Shown: positions 44,314-53,793, counted from the stretch's first letter. The stretch is DNA of 64,000 nt from Kibdelosporangium philippinense (GCF_021390435.2 NZ_JAJVCN010000003.1:434001-498000); one strand, 5' to 3'. Notes: generated by a model from the sequence alone, not told the origin. Made by a program: numbers and translations.

Positions 44314-44979
44314 ATGCAGAATCTCAAGGTGCAGACAGATCTCGTCGTGCCCGTGAAAATGCTGCCGGAGGCCAAGTCGCGGCTGCGGGGCGCGGTACGT
44401 CCGGAAGAGCACACCAACCTGGTGCTTGCCGTGCTTTTGGACACAGTGACCGCCGCTGCCAATGCCGACGGTGTGCGCCGGGTCCTGGTGGTGAGCTCGG
44501 ATCCGACGGTCGCGAGCGTGCTTGCCGACGAAGGGTTCGAGTGTGTGCCCGAAGGCGGACCGGGCGGGCTCAACGAAGCGTTCCGGCACGGCGCCATGCT
44601 GCTGCGCCAATCAGACCGTCAGTCGGACAAGGCCGGACAAATAGGGGCGCTCCAGGCGGATCTGCCGGCACTGCGGCCGAGCGAGCTGGCCGAGGCGATC
44701 AAAACCGCTGATGGCAGGCGGGCTTTCTGCGCCGACCGGCAGACGACCGGGACGACACTGCTGCTTTCGGCGGCTGGTGAACCGCTCAATCCCCGGTTCG
44801 GTGTTGGTTCGGCGGGTAAACACGCTGCGACCGGGGCGATCGCGCTCACCGAAGCCTGGGAATCCCTGCGGTGCGACGTCGACACCGCCGAAGATCTTCT
44901 TGCCGCTCGTGATCTAGGCCTTGGCCAGCGGACTTCCGCGCTACTGTGCGCGATGGCCGGTGGGCCGATCGAGTGTTAA
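44314..44979 (+). CDS. fbiD: Phosphoenolpyruvate guanylyltransferase (FbiD/CofC)
   Basis: Makes enolpyruvyl-2-diphospho-5'-guanosine for coenzyme F420 synthesis, 221 aa. N-terminal nucleotidyl motif VVPVKMLPEAKSRLRG, then VVSSDPTVASVLADEGFECVPE, GGLNEAFRHG, LQADLPALRP and FGVGSAGKHA. Position directly before ppk matches Rv2983. No other F420 genes are in the window. ATG at 44314 or TTG one codon before; the ribosome site is weak. Confidence 0.92.
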   Translation: MQNLKVQTDLVVPVKMLPEAKSRLRGAVRPEEHTNLVLAVLLDTVTAAANADGVRRVLVVSSDPTVASVLADEGFECVPEGGPGGLNEAFRHGAMLLRQSDRQSDKAGQIGALQADLPALRPSELAEAIKTADGRRAFCADRQTTGTTLLLSAAGEPLNPRFGVGSAGKHAATGAIALTEAWESLRCDVDTAEDLLAARDLGLGQRTSALLCAMAGGPIEC

Positions 44980-45035
44980 CCACGTTGTCCACACAGAGAC
45001 GCGCACTTCGGCGATAAGTGCTGGACAATCAGGTT

Positions 45036-47213
45036 GTGAGCACCGACAGCAGCGACCAGCCGACCGCGCCGGCTCCACCACCGGCAGCCAACAACCGGCC
45101 CGAACGGACGGTTCCCTCGGCGCCGCCCGCGGCGACAACCGCGGCCGCGGCCGACGACAGCCTGCCCGACGACCGGTACTTCAACCGGGAACTGTCCTGG
45201 TTGGACTTCAATGCCCGGGTGCTTGCCCTTGCCGAGGACGCGTCACAGCCCTTGCTCGAACGAGCCAAGTTCCTCGCGATCTTCGCGTCGAACCTCGACG
45301 AGTTCTACATGGTGCGGGTCGCCGGGTTGAAGCGCCGCAGGGAGACCGGCCTTTCGGTACGAAGTGCCGACGGGCTCACGCCGCGCGAGCAGTTGGCGTA
45401 CATCGCCAAACGCAACCAGGAGCTCGTCGAACAGCACTCGTTGGCGTTCGAGCAGCGCATCCGGCCGGAACTGGCCGAGCGCGGCATCCGCATCGTGCGC
45501 TGGGCCGAGCTGGCCGAGGACGACAAACACCGGCTGCACGTCTACTTCACCGAACAGGTTTTCCCGGTACTGACTCCGCTCGCGGTCGACCCGGCGCACC
45601 CGTTCCCCTACATCTCCGGGCTGTCGCTCAACCTCGCGGTCACCGTTCGGGACCCTGAGGCGGGCACCGAGCGGTTCGCGCGGGTCAAGGTGCCGGACAA
45701 CGTGCCACGGCTGCTGCAGGTGCAGTCCAATGGGGACGAATGGAGCGCCACCTTCCTGCCGCTCGAAGACCTGATCGGAGCCCATCTCGGTGAGTTGTTC
45801 ACCGGAATGGAAGTCACCGAGGTGCACGAGTTTCGGGTGACCCGCAACGCGGACCTCGAAGTCGAAGAGGACCGCGACGAGGACTTGTTGCTCGCGCTTG
45901 AGCGGGAACTGGCGCAGCGCCGCTTCGGTCCCCCTGTGCGGCTGGAAATCGCCAGCGACATGAGCGAACACATGCAGGAACTGCTGCTGCGTGAGCTCGA
46001 AGTGGCGCCGAACGATGTCGTGGTCATCAACGGGCTGCTGGATCTTTCGTGCCTGTGGCAGCTGCATGCCGTTGACCGCAAGGACCTCAAGGACCGGCCG
46101 TTCGTGCCCGCGACGCACCCGGCGTTCGCCGAACACGAGACACCCAAGAGCGTCTTCGCGACGCTGCGGGAAGGCGATGTGCTGGTGCACCACCCGTACG
46201 ACTCGTTCTCAACGAGCGTGCAACGTTTCATCGAGCAGGCGGCCAGCGACCCGCACGTGCTCGCGATCAAACAGACCTTGTACCGAACATCGGGTGATTC
46301 GCCCATTGTGGACGCGCTCATCGACGCGGCCGAGGCAGGCAAGCAGGTCGTCGCGCTGGTCGAGATCAAGGCGCGGTTCGACGAGCAGGCGAACATCAAG
46401 TGGGCGAGGGCACTCGAGAAGGCCGGTGTGCACGTCGTCTACGGCCTCGTCGGGCTCAAGACGCACTGCAAGACCTCGCTCGTCGTGCGCCAGGAAGGAT
46501 CGACGATCCGGCGTTACTGCCACATCGGAACGGGTAACTACAACCCGAAGACCGCGCGGTTGTACGAGGACATCGGCCTGCTCACCGCCGATCCGGCGAT
46601 CGGCGCGGACCTGACCGACCTGTTCAATGTGCTGACCGGATACGCACGACAGGACACGTACCGCAAGATTCTGGTGGCACCGCACGGGATCCGGCGCGGC
46701 ATCATCGAGCGGATCGAACAAGAGATCGAATTCGCCCGCGCAGGCCAGCCTTCCGGCATCCGGATCAAGATGAACTCGTTGGTGGACGAGCAGGTCATCG
46801 ACGCGTTGTACCGCGCGTCACAGGCCGGTGTGCCGGTTGACGTGGTGGTGCGCGGAATCTGCACGGTGAAGCCGGGGATCCCTGGTCTGAGCGAGAACAT
46901 CTCGGTGCGCTCGATCCTCGGCCGGTTCCTCGAGCACTCCCGGGTGTTCCACTTCACCGGACTTGGCGAGCACTGGATCGGCAGCGCGGACATGATGCAC
47001 CGCAATCTGGATCGCCGCGTCGAAGTTCAGGTGCCGGTCCGCAATCGGCGACTGGTAAAACAATTGGACGCCATGTTCGATTCGGCACTCGATCCGGACA
47101 CCCGGTGCTGGGTGTTGCAGCCGGACGGCGAATGGGAACCCTCGCCGCAAGGCAGCGACCAGGTCCGTGACCACCAACGGGAAATGATCCTGCTGCATGG
47201 AGCGACCGGCTGA
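45036..47213 (+). CDS. ppk: Polyphosphate kinase 1
   Basis: Reversibly transfers the gamma-phosphate of ATP to polyphosphate chains, 725 aa. Four PPK1 domains are present: N-terminal ([16 protein letters not shown]), head, and the two catalytic C domains. The phosphorylated histidine is H477 in [11 protein letters not shown]; the second histidine is in [11 protein letters not shown] Pro/Ala-rich tail of about 45 residues precedes the N domain, as in other actinobacterial PPKs. GTG at 45036 is preferred over GTG at 45018. mutT1 follows with an overlap or a 1-base gap. Confidence 0.97.
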   Translation: MSTDSSDQPTAPAPPPAANNRPERTVPSAPPAATTAAAADDSLPDDRYFNRELSWLDFNARVLALAEDASQPLLERAKFLAIFASNLDEFYMVRVAGLKRRRETGLSVRSADGLTPREQLAYIAKRNQELVEQHSLAFEQRIRPELAERGIRIVRWAELAEDDKHRLHVYFTEQVFPVLTPLAVDPAHPFPYISGLSLNLAVTVRDPEAGTERFARVKVPDNVPRLLQVQSNGDEWSATFLPLEDLIGAHLGELFTGMEVTEVHEFRVTRNADLEVEEDRDEDLLLALERELAQRRFGPPVRLEIASDMSEHMQELLLRELEVAPNDVVVINGLLDLSCLWQLHAVDRKDLKDRPFVPATHPAFAEHETPKSVFATLREGDVLVHHPYDSFSTSVQRFIEQAASDPHVLAIKQTLYRTSGDSPIVDALIDAAEAGKQVVALVEIKARFDEQANIKWARALEKAGVHVVYGLVGLKTHCKTSLVVRQEGSTIRRYCHIGTGNYNPKTARLYEDIGLLTADPAIGADLTDLFNVLTGYARQDTYRKILVAPHGIRRGIIERIEQEIEFARAGQPSGIRIKMNSLVDEQVIDALYRASQAGVPVDVVVRGICTVKPGIPGLSENISVRSILGRFLEHSRVFHFTGLGEHWIGSADMMHRNLDRRVEVQVPVRNRRLVKQLDAMFDSALDPDTRCWVLQPDGEWEPSPQGSDQVRDHQREMILLHGATG

Positions 47214-47214
47214 C

Positions 47215-48102
47215 GTGTCTCACAGCTCAATCGCGGCCGCTGGGGCGGTCGCATGGCAGCCGGACGGGACGGTCGCCGTGGTGCACCGTCCCAGGTACGA
47301 CGACTGGTCGCTGCCGAAAGGGAAAGTCGACGCGGGCGAAACCGTGCCACATGCGGCGGTGCGGGAACTGGCCGAGGAGACCGGGTTCCGCGTCGTGCTC
47401 GGCAGACATCTGAACACTGTTCGGTATTCGGTCCGTGGCGCGGCCAAACGCGTCGACTACTTCGCCGCACGGGCCGTTGACGGATCGTTCGAGCCGAACG
47501 AGGAAGTCGACGAGCTGCGCTGGCTGCCGGTCGACAAGGCACGCGAAATCCTGACGTATCCGCAGGATGCGGACGTGCTGACCGAGTTTGCCCGGCTGCC
47601 ATTGGAAACCACGTCGGTGCTGCTCGTGCGGCATGCGAAGGCCGGGAAACGAGAGGGTTGGCACGCACCGGACATCGAGCGTCCGCTCTCGCCTGCCGGT
47701 CTTCGGCAAGCCGGGGCACTGCGCTCGATGCTGCCGCTGTTCGGCGCGGATCGAATGTACGCGGCGCCGCCCGTACGGTGCGTGCAGACGATTGCGGGCC
47801 TCGCCGAGGATCTCGGTAGGACGGTGGCAATCGAGCCAGTGCTCGGCGAACAGGAGTATTCGGGCGACCCGGATGCCGGGCTGCGCCGGTTGCGGGAAAT
47901 CGCGGCGGGAGAGGGGATCCCGGTGGTCTCCAGCCAGGGTGGCGTGATCCCTGGGCTGATCTCTTCCTGCGCCAAGGAATCGGGCCTTGACCTGCCAGAA
48001 GTGCGGGCGAAGAAGGGCAGTGTGTGGCTGCTGACATTCGTCCACGCGGGACTGGGACTGGCCGCGGCCGATTACTATCCCAGCCCGCTTCCGAAGCCGT
48101 GA
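47215..48102 (+). CDS. mutT1: MutT1-like two-domain protein: Nudix hydrolase plus histidine phosphatase
   Basis: A protein of about 295 aa. The Nudix domain (1-130) contains the box GKVDAGETVPHAAVRELAEETGF. The second domain (about 138-290) starts with the phosphatase motif VLLVRHAKAGKR, a histidine phosphatase with RHG changed to RHA. In mycobacterial MutT1 the pair degrades 8-oxo-dGTP and diadenosine polyphosphates. It directly follows ppk, as in M. tuberculosis. GTG at 47215 is used; ATG at 47197, inside ppk, is possible. Confidence 0.9.
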   Translation: MSHSSIAAAGAVAWQPDGTVAVVHRPRYDDWSLPKGKVDAGETVPHAAVRELAEETGFRVVLGRHLNTVRYSVRGAAKRVDYFAARAVDGSFEPNEEVDELRWLPVDKAREILTYPQDADVLTEFARLPLETTSVLLVRHAKAGKREGWHAPDIERPLSPAGLRQAGALRSMLPLFGADRMYAAPPVRCVQTIAGLAEDLGRTVAIEPVLGEQEYSGDPDAGLRRLREIAAGEGIPVVSSQGGVIPGLISSCAKESGLDLPEVRAKKGSVWLLTFVHAGLGLAAADYYPSPLPKP

Positions 48103-48179
48103 AACACTGTTGGGCCAATTAAGCGGTGCCCCCAATCCCGGGCATTGGGGGCGCGGCCGAAACCGCCGCATATCCCCCT

Positions 48180-48533
48180 TGCCAGTGCCCGGTGAGGAAC
48201 TTCCCGTAATGCCCCCAGAGTGGCGTTCGGAGCATCCCCCGGCCAGCCCCGGCTTTAGCAGTGGATCAGATAAAACGCCTGGATATGACCCCAAAGCCGG
48301 ACCGAGGGCAGCGCGGATGGATGAACCACTTGTTGCGCCCGAAAGTGTCATAGGGGCCGCCTGACACTCCGCAAAGTGTCCTCAGGGGGCTTTCAGAGAA
48401 CCCCTGAGGTACCCCGAAAGTGGCGTTCGGTGCGCTGGAGACCCTCGACATGCTCCCAAAGTGGCGCTTGGTCCTCGCACAGTCGCGTCGGGCAGGCGTG
48501 AAACGCCTGGATATGCCGGGAAAGTGGCGCTGG
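48180..48533. repeat. Gene-free region with a dispersed AAAGTGGCG motif family
   Basis: The 609 bases between mutT1 and hupB hold no credible gene. AAAGTGGCGYT-GG or a close variant appears at about 48216, 48416, 48457 and 48520, and AAAGTGTC at 48341 and 48373. AAACGCCTGGATATG occurs twice (48273 and 48501), each 5-7 bases before AAAG. A small hairpin CCTCAGGGG...CCCCTGAGG lies at 48380-48409. Spacing is irregular, unlike a tandem array. Confidence 0.6.
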
Positions 48534-48652
48534 ATGCCCGTGCTGGCGTTCGCGGCAGCTGTGATGCCGCGCGGCACATTGTGGGCGGCTAGGAGGGCCG
48601 TAGCGGCTTGTGGGGTGTTTGGGTGGTCAGGGGACACCTTGGTGGGTATAAC

Positions 48653-48700
48653 AAAGCCGTAAGGGCCACCCAGGCGTCCCCGGGCGGCCCTCACGGCTTT
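48653..48700. terminator. Terminator of hupB
   Basis: 15-base arms (48653-48667 AAAGCCGTAAGGGCC; 48686-48700) with one mismatch that is a G-U pair in the minus-strand RNA, ending in GGCTTTGTTAT on that strand. It begins 12 bases past the hupB stop, in the minus direction. Confidence 0.8.
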
Positions 48701-48711
48701 ATGGCTACTGC

Positions 48712-49281
48712 TTACTTCTTGCGCGTCGACGGCTTCTTCGCCGCGGCAGCGGAGGTCTTCTTCGCTGCGGCCTTGGCGGTCGTCTTCGCGGCTGGCTTCG
48801 CAGCGGCACGACGCGTGGTCGTGGTCTTCGCTGCTGCCGGCTTCGCGGCCTTGGCGGCCGGCTTGGCGGCGGCCGTCTTGCGGGCGGTGCTCGCGGCGGC
48901 CGTCTTACGGGTCGTCGAAGCCGTGGTGCGAGTGGCAGCGGCACGCGTGGTGGTGCCGGTGCTGCGGGAGGCGGCCGGCTTGGCGGCGGCAACCTTCGGC
49001 AGCTTCTTCGCGCCGCTCACAACCTCTTTGAAGCCAGTGCCGGGACGGAAAGCTGGCACGTTGGTCTTCTTGACCTTCACGGTCTCACCGGTGCGCGGGT
49101 TGCGCGCGGTGCGGGCTGCACGGGCGCGCTTCTCGAAAACACCGAAGCCGGTGATGTTGACCTTCTCGCCCTTGTTGACCGTACGAACGATCACGTCGAC
49201 GAGACCGTCGACCGCAGCGCCTGCGGTCTTCTTGTCGCCCAGGCGTTCCGTGAGCGCCTCGATGAGCTGGGCCTTGTTCAC
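48712..49281 (-). CDS. hupB: Nucleoid protein HU with lysine-rich tail (HupB)
   Basis: A 189-aa actinobacterial HU. Residues 1-90 are the HU fold ([20 protein letters not shown]...[24 protein letters not shown]) including the DNA-arm segment. The tail (about 105-189) is built of Ala/Lys/Thr repeats such as RKTAAA and KPAAK, histone-H1-like, as in mycobacterial HupB. The start is GTG at 49281 behind GGAGGACAGAAGG; upstream codons in frame are not supported. Terminator downstream. Confidence 0.96.
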   Translation of the reverse strand: MNKAQLIEALTERLGDKKTAGAAVDGLVDVIVRTVNKGEKVNITGFGVFEKRARAARTARNPRTGETVKVKKTNVPAFRPGTGFKEVVSGAKKLPKVAAAKPAASRSTGTTTRAAATRTTASTTRKTAAASTARKTAAAKPAAKAAKPAAAKTTTTRRAAAKPAAKTTAKAAAKKTSAAAAKKPSTRKK

Positions 49282-49356
49282 CCTTCTGTCCTCCACTATG
49301 ACCACATGACGGTTACGGCCTTTAGCGGCCGACTTATCGCCACCATATGCCGAAAA

Positions 49357-49375
49357 GCGCGTGACCACCACGCGC
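49357..49375. promoter_or_regulatory. Palindrome upstream of hupB
   Basis: GCGCGTG-ACCAC-CACGCGC, perfect 7-base arms, 76 bases before the hupB start and beside an AT-rich stretch (ATATTTTTGCTTATGAG) that probably contains the hupB promoter. Could be an operator; the binding protein is unknown. Confidence 0.35.
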
Positions 49376-49446
49376 CACGCCATATTTTTGCTTATGAGTT
49401 TTGCGATCCGCCCATCGGGGTGACATTTGGGCCCGGAATCCGCCCG

Positions 49447-50040
49447 TCAGACAAGGGTTGTGACGGGCTTCCAGACGGGTCGGGAAGCTTCGAACGAATC
49501 GATGGCTTCGGCGTGTCGAAGTGTCAGCGCGATGTCGTCCAAGCCTTCCAAGAGGCGCCAACGGGTGTAGTCGTCGATGGCGAACGGCGCGGTGAAGTCC
49601 TTCGCTGTGACAAGCTTTTCCCGCAGGTCGACGGTCACTTCGGTACCCGGCTCGGTCTCCAGCAACTTCCACAGCTGCTCGATGTCGTGCTGCTCAACGA
49701 CTGCCGCGAGCAGTCCCTGCTTACCCGAGTTGCCACGGAAGATGTCGGCGAAGCGGGACGACAGCACGGCGCGGAAGCCGTAGTTGGACAGCGCCCAAAC
49801 GGCGTGCTCACGCGACGAGCCGGTGCCGAAGTCCGGACCGGCCACAAGGACGCTGCCGTTGCGGTACGGCTCCTGGTTGAGCACGAACTGCTGATCCTGG
49901 CGCCACGCGGCGAACAGACCGTCCTCGAAACCGGTCTTGCTGACCCGCTTGAGGTACACCGCTGGGATGATCTGGTCCGTGTCCACGTTGGACCGGCGGA
50001 GGGGTACACCGACCCCGGTGTGCTTGGTGAAAGGCTCCAT
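49447..50040 (-). CDS. leuD: 3-isopropylmalate dehydratase small subunit
   Basis: Small (swivelling) subunit of isopropylmalate isomerase, 197 aa. [13 protein letters not shown] and [17 protein letters not shown] are the substrate-binding blocks, followed by [15 protein letters not shown]. With LeuC it isomerises 2- to 3-isopropylmalate in leucine synthesis, and citramalate in the route started by the cimA gene of this window. ATG at 50040, 15 bases after leuC. Confidence 0.97.
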   Translation of the reverse strand: MEPFTKHTGVGVPLRRSNVDTDQIIPAVYLKRVSKTGFEDGLFAAWRQDQQFVLNQEPYRNGSVLVAGPDFGTGSSREHAVWALSNYGFRAVLSSRFADIFRGNSGKQGLLAAVVEQHDIEQLWKLLETEPGTEVTVDLREKLVTAKDFTAPFAIDDYTRWRLLEGLDDIALTLRHAEAIDSFEASRPVWKPVTTLV

Positions 50041-50055
50041 GACGTGCTTCTTCTT

Positions 50056-51495
50056 TCAGTCCAGGAGGTCTTCTGTGCTGATGCTCGACCCTGCGAGCAG
50101 GTCTTCGGGAGAGGACAGGGTTCCGCGAACGGCGGTCGCGGCGGCGACGAGTGGCGAGACGAGGTGCGTACGGCCGCCCTTGCCCTGCCTGCCCTCAAAG
50201 TTGCGATTTGATGTCGATGCGCTGCGCTCGCCCGGCGCGAGCTGGTCCGGGTTCATGCCAAGGCACATCGAGCACCCGGCGGAGCGCCACTCGGCGCCGG
50301 CGGAGAGGAAAACCTCGTGCAGGCCCTCGGACTCCGCGGCTTCGCGAACCCGCATTGAACCGGGGACGACCAGCATCCGTACTCCACTGGCAACTTTGTG
50401 CCCGCGCAGAACGTCGGCGGCGGCACGGAGGTCCTCGATCCGGCCGTTGGTGCACGATCCGAGGAAGACGGTGTCCACGTGGATCTCGCGCAGCGGCGTG
50501 CCCGGCTTGAGGTCCATGTAGGACAGGGCCTTCTCAGCGGCGAAGCGCTCGTTCTCGTCGGCGATCTGTTCCGGGTCAGGAACCTTTTCAGACAGCGGCA
50601 GACCCTGGCCGGGGTTAGTGCCCCAGGTAACGAAAGGAGTCAGGCTGTCGGCGTCGAGGTCAACCTCGTGGTCGAAGACAGCGTCATCGTCGGTACGGAG
50701 GTCTCTCCACGCTGCCACGGCGGCATCCCAGTCGGCGCCCTGCGGGGCGTGCTTGCGCCCCTTGAGGTACGCGAACGTGGTCTCGTCCGGCGCGATCAAA
50801 CCGGCGCGGGCGCCCGCTTCGATGGACATGTTGCAGATGGTCATCCGCGCTTCCATGGACAGCTCTTCGATGGCGCTGCCGCGGTATTCCAATACATATC
50901 CCTGTCCGCCACCGGTTCCGATCTTGGCGATGACGGCGAGGATGATGTCCTTGGCGGTGACGCCGGGGCGAAGCGACCCGGAGACGTTGATGGCCATGGT
51001 CTTGAACGGCCGGAGCGGAAGCGTCTGGGTGGCGAGGACGTGTTCGACCTCGGAAGTGCCGATGCCGAACGCCATCGCGCCGAACGCGCCGTGGGTGGAA
51101 GTGTGACTGTCGCCGCACACGACGGTCATGCCGGGCTGGGTGAGGCCGAGCTGCGGGCCGATCACGTGCACGATGCCCTGTTCGTTGTGTCCCATCTGAT
51201 ACAGCGGGACACCGAACTCGGCACAGTTGCGACGCAGCGTCTCGACCTGGGTGCGGGAGACGGGATCGGCGATCGGCAGCTCGATGTTGACGGTGGGAAC
51301 GTTGTGATCCTCGGTCGCCACAGTGAGATCGGTGCGGCGGACCGGACGGCCAGCCTGACGCAACCCGTCGAACGCCTGCGGGCTGGTCACTTCGTGCACG
51401 AGGTGCAGGTCGATGTAGAGCAGATCCGGCTCAGCGCCATCGCCTCGGCGTACTACATGTGAGTTCCACACTTTCTCAGCGAGCGTGTGGCCCAT
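50056..51495 (-). CDS. leuC: 3-isopropylmalate dehydratase large subunit
   Basis: Catalytic aconitase-type subunit, 479 aa. Cysteine ligands of the 4Fe-4S cluster are in FLGSCTNGR and [11 protein letters not shown]; early blocks are [16 protein letters not shown] and [17 protein letters not shown] at 51495. It is divergent from ndgR with 76 bases between, the arrangement in which NdgR controls leuCD in streptomycetes. Confidence 0.98.
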   Translation of the reverse strand: MGHTLAEKVWNSHVVRRGDGAEPDLLYIDLHLVHEVTSPQAFDGLRQAGRPVRRTDLTVATEDHNVPTVNIELPIADPVSRTQVETLRRNCAEFGVPLYQMGHNEQGIVHVIGPQLGLTQPGMTVVCGDSHTSTHGAFGAMAFGIGTSEVEHVLATQTLPLRPFKTMAINVSGSLRPGVTAKDIILAVIAKIGTGGGQGYVLEYRGSAIEELSMEARMTICNMSIEAGARAGLIAPDETTFAYLKGRKHAPQGADWDAAVAAWRDLRTDDDAVFDHEVDLDADSLTPFVTWGTNPGQGLPLSEKVPDPEQIADENERFAAEKALSYMDLKPGTPLREIHVDTVFLGSCTNGRIEDLRAAADVLRGHKVASGVRMLVVPGSMRVREAAESEGLHEVFLSAGAEWRSAGCSMCLGMNPDQLAPGERSASTSNRNFEGRQGKGGRTHLVSPLVAAATAVRGTLSSPEDLLAGSSISTEDLLD

Positions 51496-51535
51496 CGCTC
51501 CTCCAACGCAGAATTCGTGGTGGGTTCCCAGATAC

Positions 51536-51572
51536 TGGACATCTCAGATATCGGGAAGTTAGTATCGTTGTG
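51536..51572 (+). promoter_or_regulatory. Predicted ndgR promoter, leaderless start
   Basis: TGGACA (51536-51541) and TAGTAT (51560-51565) are separated by 18 bases, and the -10 ends 6 bases before the GTG at 51572, so transcription probably begins at the start codon. The spacer holds TCTCAGATATCGGGA, a likely site for IclR-type autoregulation. No ribosome-binding sequence precedes the GTG, consistent with leaderless translation. Confidence 0.5.
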
Positions 51573-52273
51573 TGGGACAGCATAGCGGAATCGGTGTTCT
51601 GGACAAGGCAATGGCGGTGCTGCAGGCCGTTGCCAAAGAACCCTGTGGTCTGGCGGAACTCTGCACGAAAACCGGTTTGCCGCGCGCGACGGCGCACCGG
51701 CTGGCGGTAGGCCTCGAAGTGCATAGGCTGCTACGCAGAGGATCCGACGGCAGGTGGCGCCCGGGTGCGGCGCTCTCAGAGCTGGCGGGTGGAGCGACAG
51801 ACCCACTGTTGGACGCGGCGAACGCGGTACTGCCCCGACTCCGTGACATAACCGGAGAAAGCGTCCAGCTGTACCGCAGAGACGGAATGCACAGAATCTG
51901 CATATGTGCGGCAGAGCCACCTTCCGGCCTCCGCGACACGGTGCCTGTGGGAGCCCGCCTGCCGATGACGGCAGGGTCAGGTGCGAAGGTCCTTGCGGCT
52001 TGGGCGGATCCCGGGACCCAGCGGGCGTTGCTGAACGACGCGGTGTTTGGAGAGCGGGCGCTGCTCGAGGTTCGGCGGCGCGGATGGGCGCAGAGCGTGG
52101 CGGAACGTGAGCCAGGAGTGGCTAGTGTGTCTGCTCCGGTTCGTGATGGTGCTGGGAACGTTGTGGCTGCTGTGTCGGTTTCGGGGCCAATAGACAGGAT
52201 GGGCCGCCGTCCAGGTTCGCGTTGGGCCGCGGACCTGCTGGCGGCGGCAGACGCCCTGCACAACCGCCTCTGA
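51572..52273 (+). CDS. ndgR: IclR-family regulator of leucine synthesis (NdgR/AreB type)
   Basis: A 233-aa IclR protein: winged helix (about 8-70: GVLDKAMAVLQAVAKEPCGLAELCTKTGLPRATAHRLA...) and IclR effector domain (about 80-230; ESVQLYRRDG, LPMTAGSGAKVLAAW, SVSAPVRD). Divergent from leuC, as Rv2989 and streptomycete NdgR/AreB, which regulate leuCD and amino-acid metabolism. GTG at 51572. A strong terminator follows. Confidence 0.93.
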   Translation: MGQHSGIGVLDKAMAVLQAVAKEPCGLAELCTKTGLPRATAHRLAVGLEVHRLLRRGSDGRWRPGAALSELAGGATDPLLDAANAVLPRLRDITGESVQLYRRDGMHRICICAAEPPSGLRDTVPVGARLPMTAGSGAKVLAAWADPGTQRALLNDAVFGERALLEVRRRGWAQSVAEREPGVASVSAPVRDGAGNVVAAVSVSGPIDRMGRRPGSRWAADLLAAADALHNRL

Positions 52274-52286
52274 CCTGGATCTTGTC

Positions 52287-52327
52287 ACTCCACTGTGGAT
52301 GTCTAATTCGGACATCCACAGTGGAGT
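52287..52327 (+). terminator. Rho-independent terminator of ndgR
   Basis: Perfect 17-base arms (52287-52303 ACTCCACTGTGGATGTC; 52311-52327) around TAATTCG, followed by TTATTTTC on the plus strand. It starts 13 bases after the ndgR stop. Confidence 0.9.
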
Positions 52328-52427
52328 TTATTTTCAGACGGTCCGCACGTGACGGTCTCGTCTGAGGGCATCTCAAAAGATGTCCTCGCCAGACGGCAGA
52401 CCACCAAGAGTGAAGGGGAAAGCCGCA

Positions 52428-52571
52428 CTCCCTTCCTCCCGTCCGGCCTGCCCGATGGGAACCATGGGCGTCAAGGAGATCCGTGCCGCCGCCGCTCGGG
52501 GCTGGTCTGCATAGGCGAACCCCCTTGACACCCACGGTTTGCAGAGCACAGGCCAGACGGGAGGAAGGGAG
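52428..52571 (-). other. 144-nt hairpin, possible structured RNA on the minus strand
   Basis: Outer arms 52428-52450 and 52549-52571 (23 bases, one mismatch) and inner arms 52460-52476 and 52523-52539 (17 bases, two mismatches) are separated by 9-base internal loops on each side, with a 46-base apical loop. All three mismatches are A-C on the plus strand but G-U on the minus strand, so only a minus-strand RNA pairs throughout. It may be an RNA gene, a 3' regulatory structure, or simply an old inverted duplication. No coding potential seen. Confidence 0.45.
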
Positions 52572-53426
52572 CACGAAGGAGGCTCTTGGCGCTGATGCGC
52601 CCGCCGTTTGACGACGGCGATCCGTATAGCCGCCGCCGTGGCCCACTTCCCGTAGGCGGACCACCGCCGCATCCGTGCCATTGTGGGACTGTCCCGGCCG
52701 GACAGAGGCTGTAACCCGCAGCCCGGCAAAGGCCAAGCCGTCCACAAAGAAGCCGCGACCAGGCCCCGAAGCCCTAGAAAAAACCCGAAGGCAGCGTGTA
52801 GTGGCGAAGCGGAACCCAAAGCCGAGCCAGCCCAAGCCCAATGCCACTGACTTAAGCATTCTGGCTGGTCGCAAGCAGCGCAGGGCCGATTGCCGGTGGC
52901 GTTGATGTCCACAATAGACGATTGATCGTCACATCAATCTCACTTAACCCCGCGCGTCACTCCTGTTACCCAGGTTGGTGCCGTGAAGGCCACCTTCGCG
53001 GCATCCAACGCGCCAAAAGTTCCCCTCACGGACCATGGCGGCTCGGAACGAAGGCCACTGTAGACAGTCCCGTCCACCTGTGGCGCGGGTACGCCGTGCT
53101 CGCGGGCCCGGCCACTCGCATTCCGCACCTCTCAAGATCAACCCCGCGCCCCACGCCCGCAGGCCACCTCCGAAGTGCGAGAACTCGCTTAAGCCAGTGG
53201 CACTGGCCCCAAGTCAGCCCAGCCCAAAGGTGAGCCCCAAGCCCCCAAGCCAAAGCGGAAGGCGGCCCCAGCCAAAGCCAAGCCCCAAGCGAAAGCCAGC
53301 AAGGCGAAGCCGAACCAGCCAAGGCAAGCCCCAAGCGGAACCCAAGCCAAAGCCAGCAAGCCAAAGCCGAACCTAGCAAAGCGAAAAGCAAGCAAGGCAA
53401 AAAGAGCCAAAACCAAAACGTGGGGG
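52572..53426. other. Gene-free stretch ending in an AAGCC-rich low-complexity tract
   Basis: No credible gene lies between the hairpin at 52571 and the tRNA terminators. From about 52725, and densely from 53205 to 53420, the plus strand consists of irregular AAGCC/AAGC/CCAAAG units with a period near 6 and very few T. Open frames here (53035-53376 plus; 53026-53487 minus) are biased products of that composition: Pro/Lys/Ser-rich one way, Leu/Ala/Gly-rich the other. It looks like a decayed or slippage-expanded sequence. Confidence 0.6.
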
Positions 53427-53501
53427 TTTGGGGGGCTCGGCCCCCCAAAATAATAGCGAAGCGCCCCCCGCGAAAGTTGCGAAGCAACTGAGCAGGGGGC
53501 G
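53427..53501 (-). terminator. Two hairpins ending the tRNA transcript
   Basis: On the minus strand, 10 bases past tRNA-Glu, CGCCCCC/GGGGGCG arms (53495-53501 with 53462-53468) enclose a GTTGC/GCAAC stem. Then TATTATTTTGGGG leads to a second perfect stem, TTTGGGGGGC (53427-53436) with GCCCCCCAAA (53440-53449) around TCG. They probably terminate tRNA transcription in turn. Confidence 0.6.
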
Positions 53502-53510
53502 TCTGAAGCG

Positions 53511-53583
53511 TAGCCCCGACGGGATTTGAACCCGCGCTACCGCCTTGAGAGGGCGGCGTCCTAGGCCGCTAGACGACGGGGCC
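53511..53583 (-). tRNA. tRNA-Glu (CTC anticodon)
   Basis: A 73-nt cloverleaf. The acceptor stem GGCCCCG pairs with CGGGGCT (first pair G-U), with the D-arm GTCTAGCGGCCTAGGAC, the anticodon arm CCGCCCTCTCAAGGCGG with CTC, and the T-loop GGTTCAAATCC. CCA is not encoded. It follows tRNA-Gln by 61 bases on the same strand; both lie near gltX, which charges Glu (and commonly Gln) tRNAs. Confidence 0.96.
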
Positions 53584-53644
53584 AAGAACTTTCTGTTTTC
53601 TTTTGTTGGAGGAATCCTAGCACTTGCTCCTAGGGGCTCTTCCG

Positions 53645-53716
53645 CTGGGGTACCAGGACTCGAACCTAGACTAACTGAACCAGAATCAGTCGTGCTGCCA
53701 ATTACACCATACCCCA
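53645..53716 (-). tRNA. tRNA-Gln (CTG anticodon)
   Basis: A 72-nt cloverleaf. The acceptor stem TGGGGTA pairs with TACCCCA, discriminator G. The anticodon arm is CTGATTCTGGTTCAG with CTG, and the T-arm carries GGTTCGAGTCC. CCA is not encoded. It is first of the Gln-Glu pair. In actinobacteria it is normally mischarged with Glu by GltX and amidated by GatCAB. Confidence 0.96.
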
Positions 53717-53753
53717 CCGGCGTCTCGGACTGTTGTCCTTGGCGCCGGGACAG

Positions 53754-53782
53754 ATAGTACGCGATGGGTCCTAGGGGGTGGA
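53754..53782 (-). promoter_or_regulatory. Candidate promoter for the tRNA-Gln/tRNA-Glu transcript
   Basis: On the minus strand TACTAT (53759-53754) is a good -10, with a weak -35 (TTCCAC) about 18 bases upstream near 53777-53782. A start near 53747 would give about a 30-base leader before tRNA-Gln. It lies just past the convergence with the HAD gene's 3' end on the same strand. Confidence 0.35.
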
Positions 53783-53793
53783 AATCGGGGTCT

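Noticed and set aside
48420-48662. 80-codon plus-strand frame before hupB
   Set aside because: Consists of the AAAGTGGCG motif copies and runs into the hupB terminator; no family resemblance.
53189-53416. 75-codon hydrophobic minus-strand frame
   Set aside because: Its Leu/Ala/Gly/Phe composition is forced by the AAGCC-rich tract; no ribosome site and no stable start.
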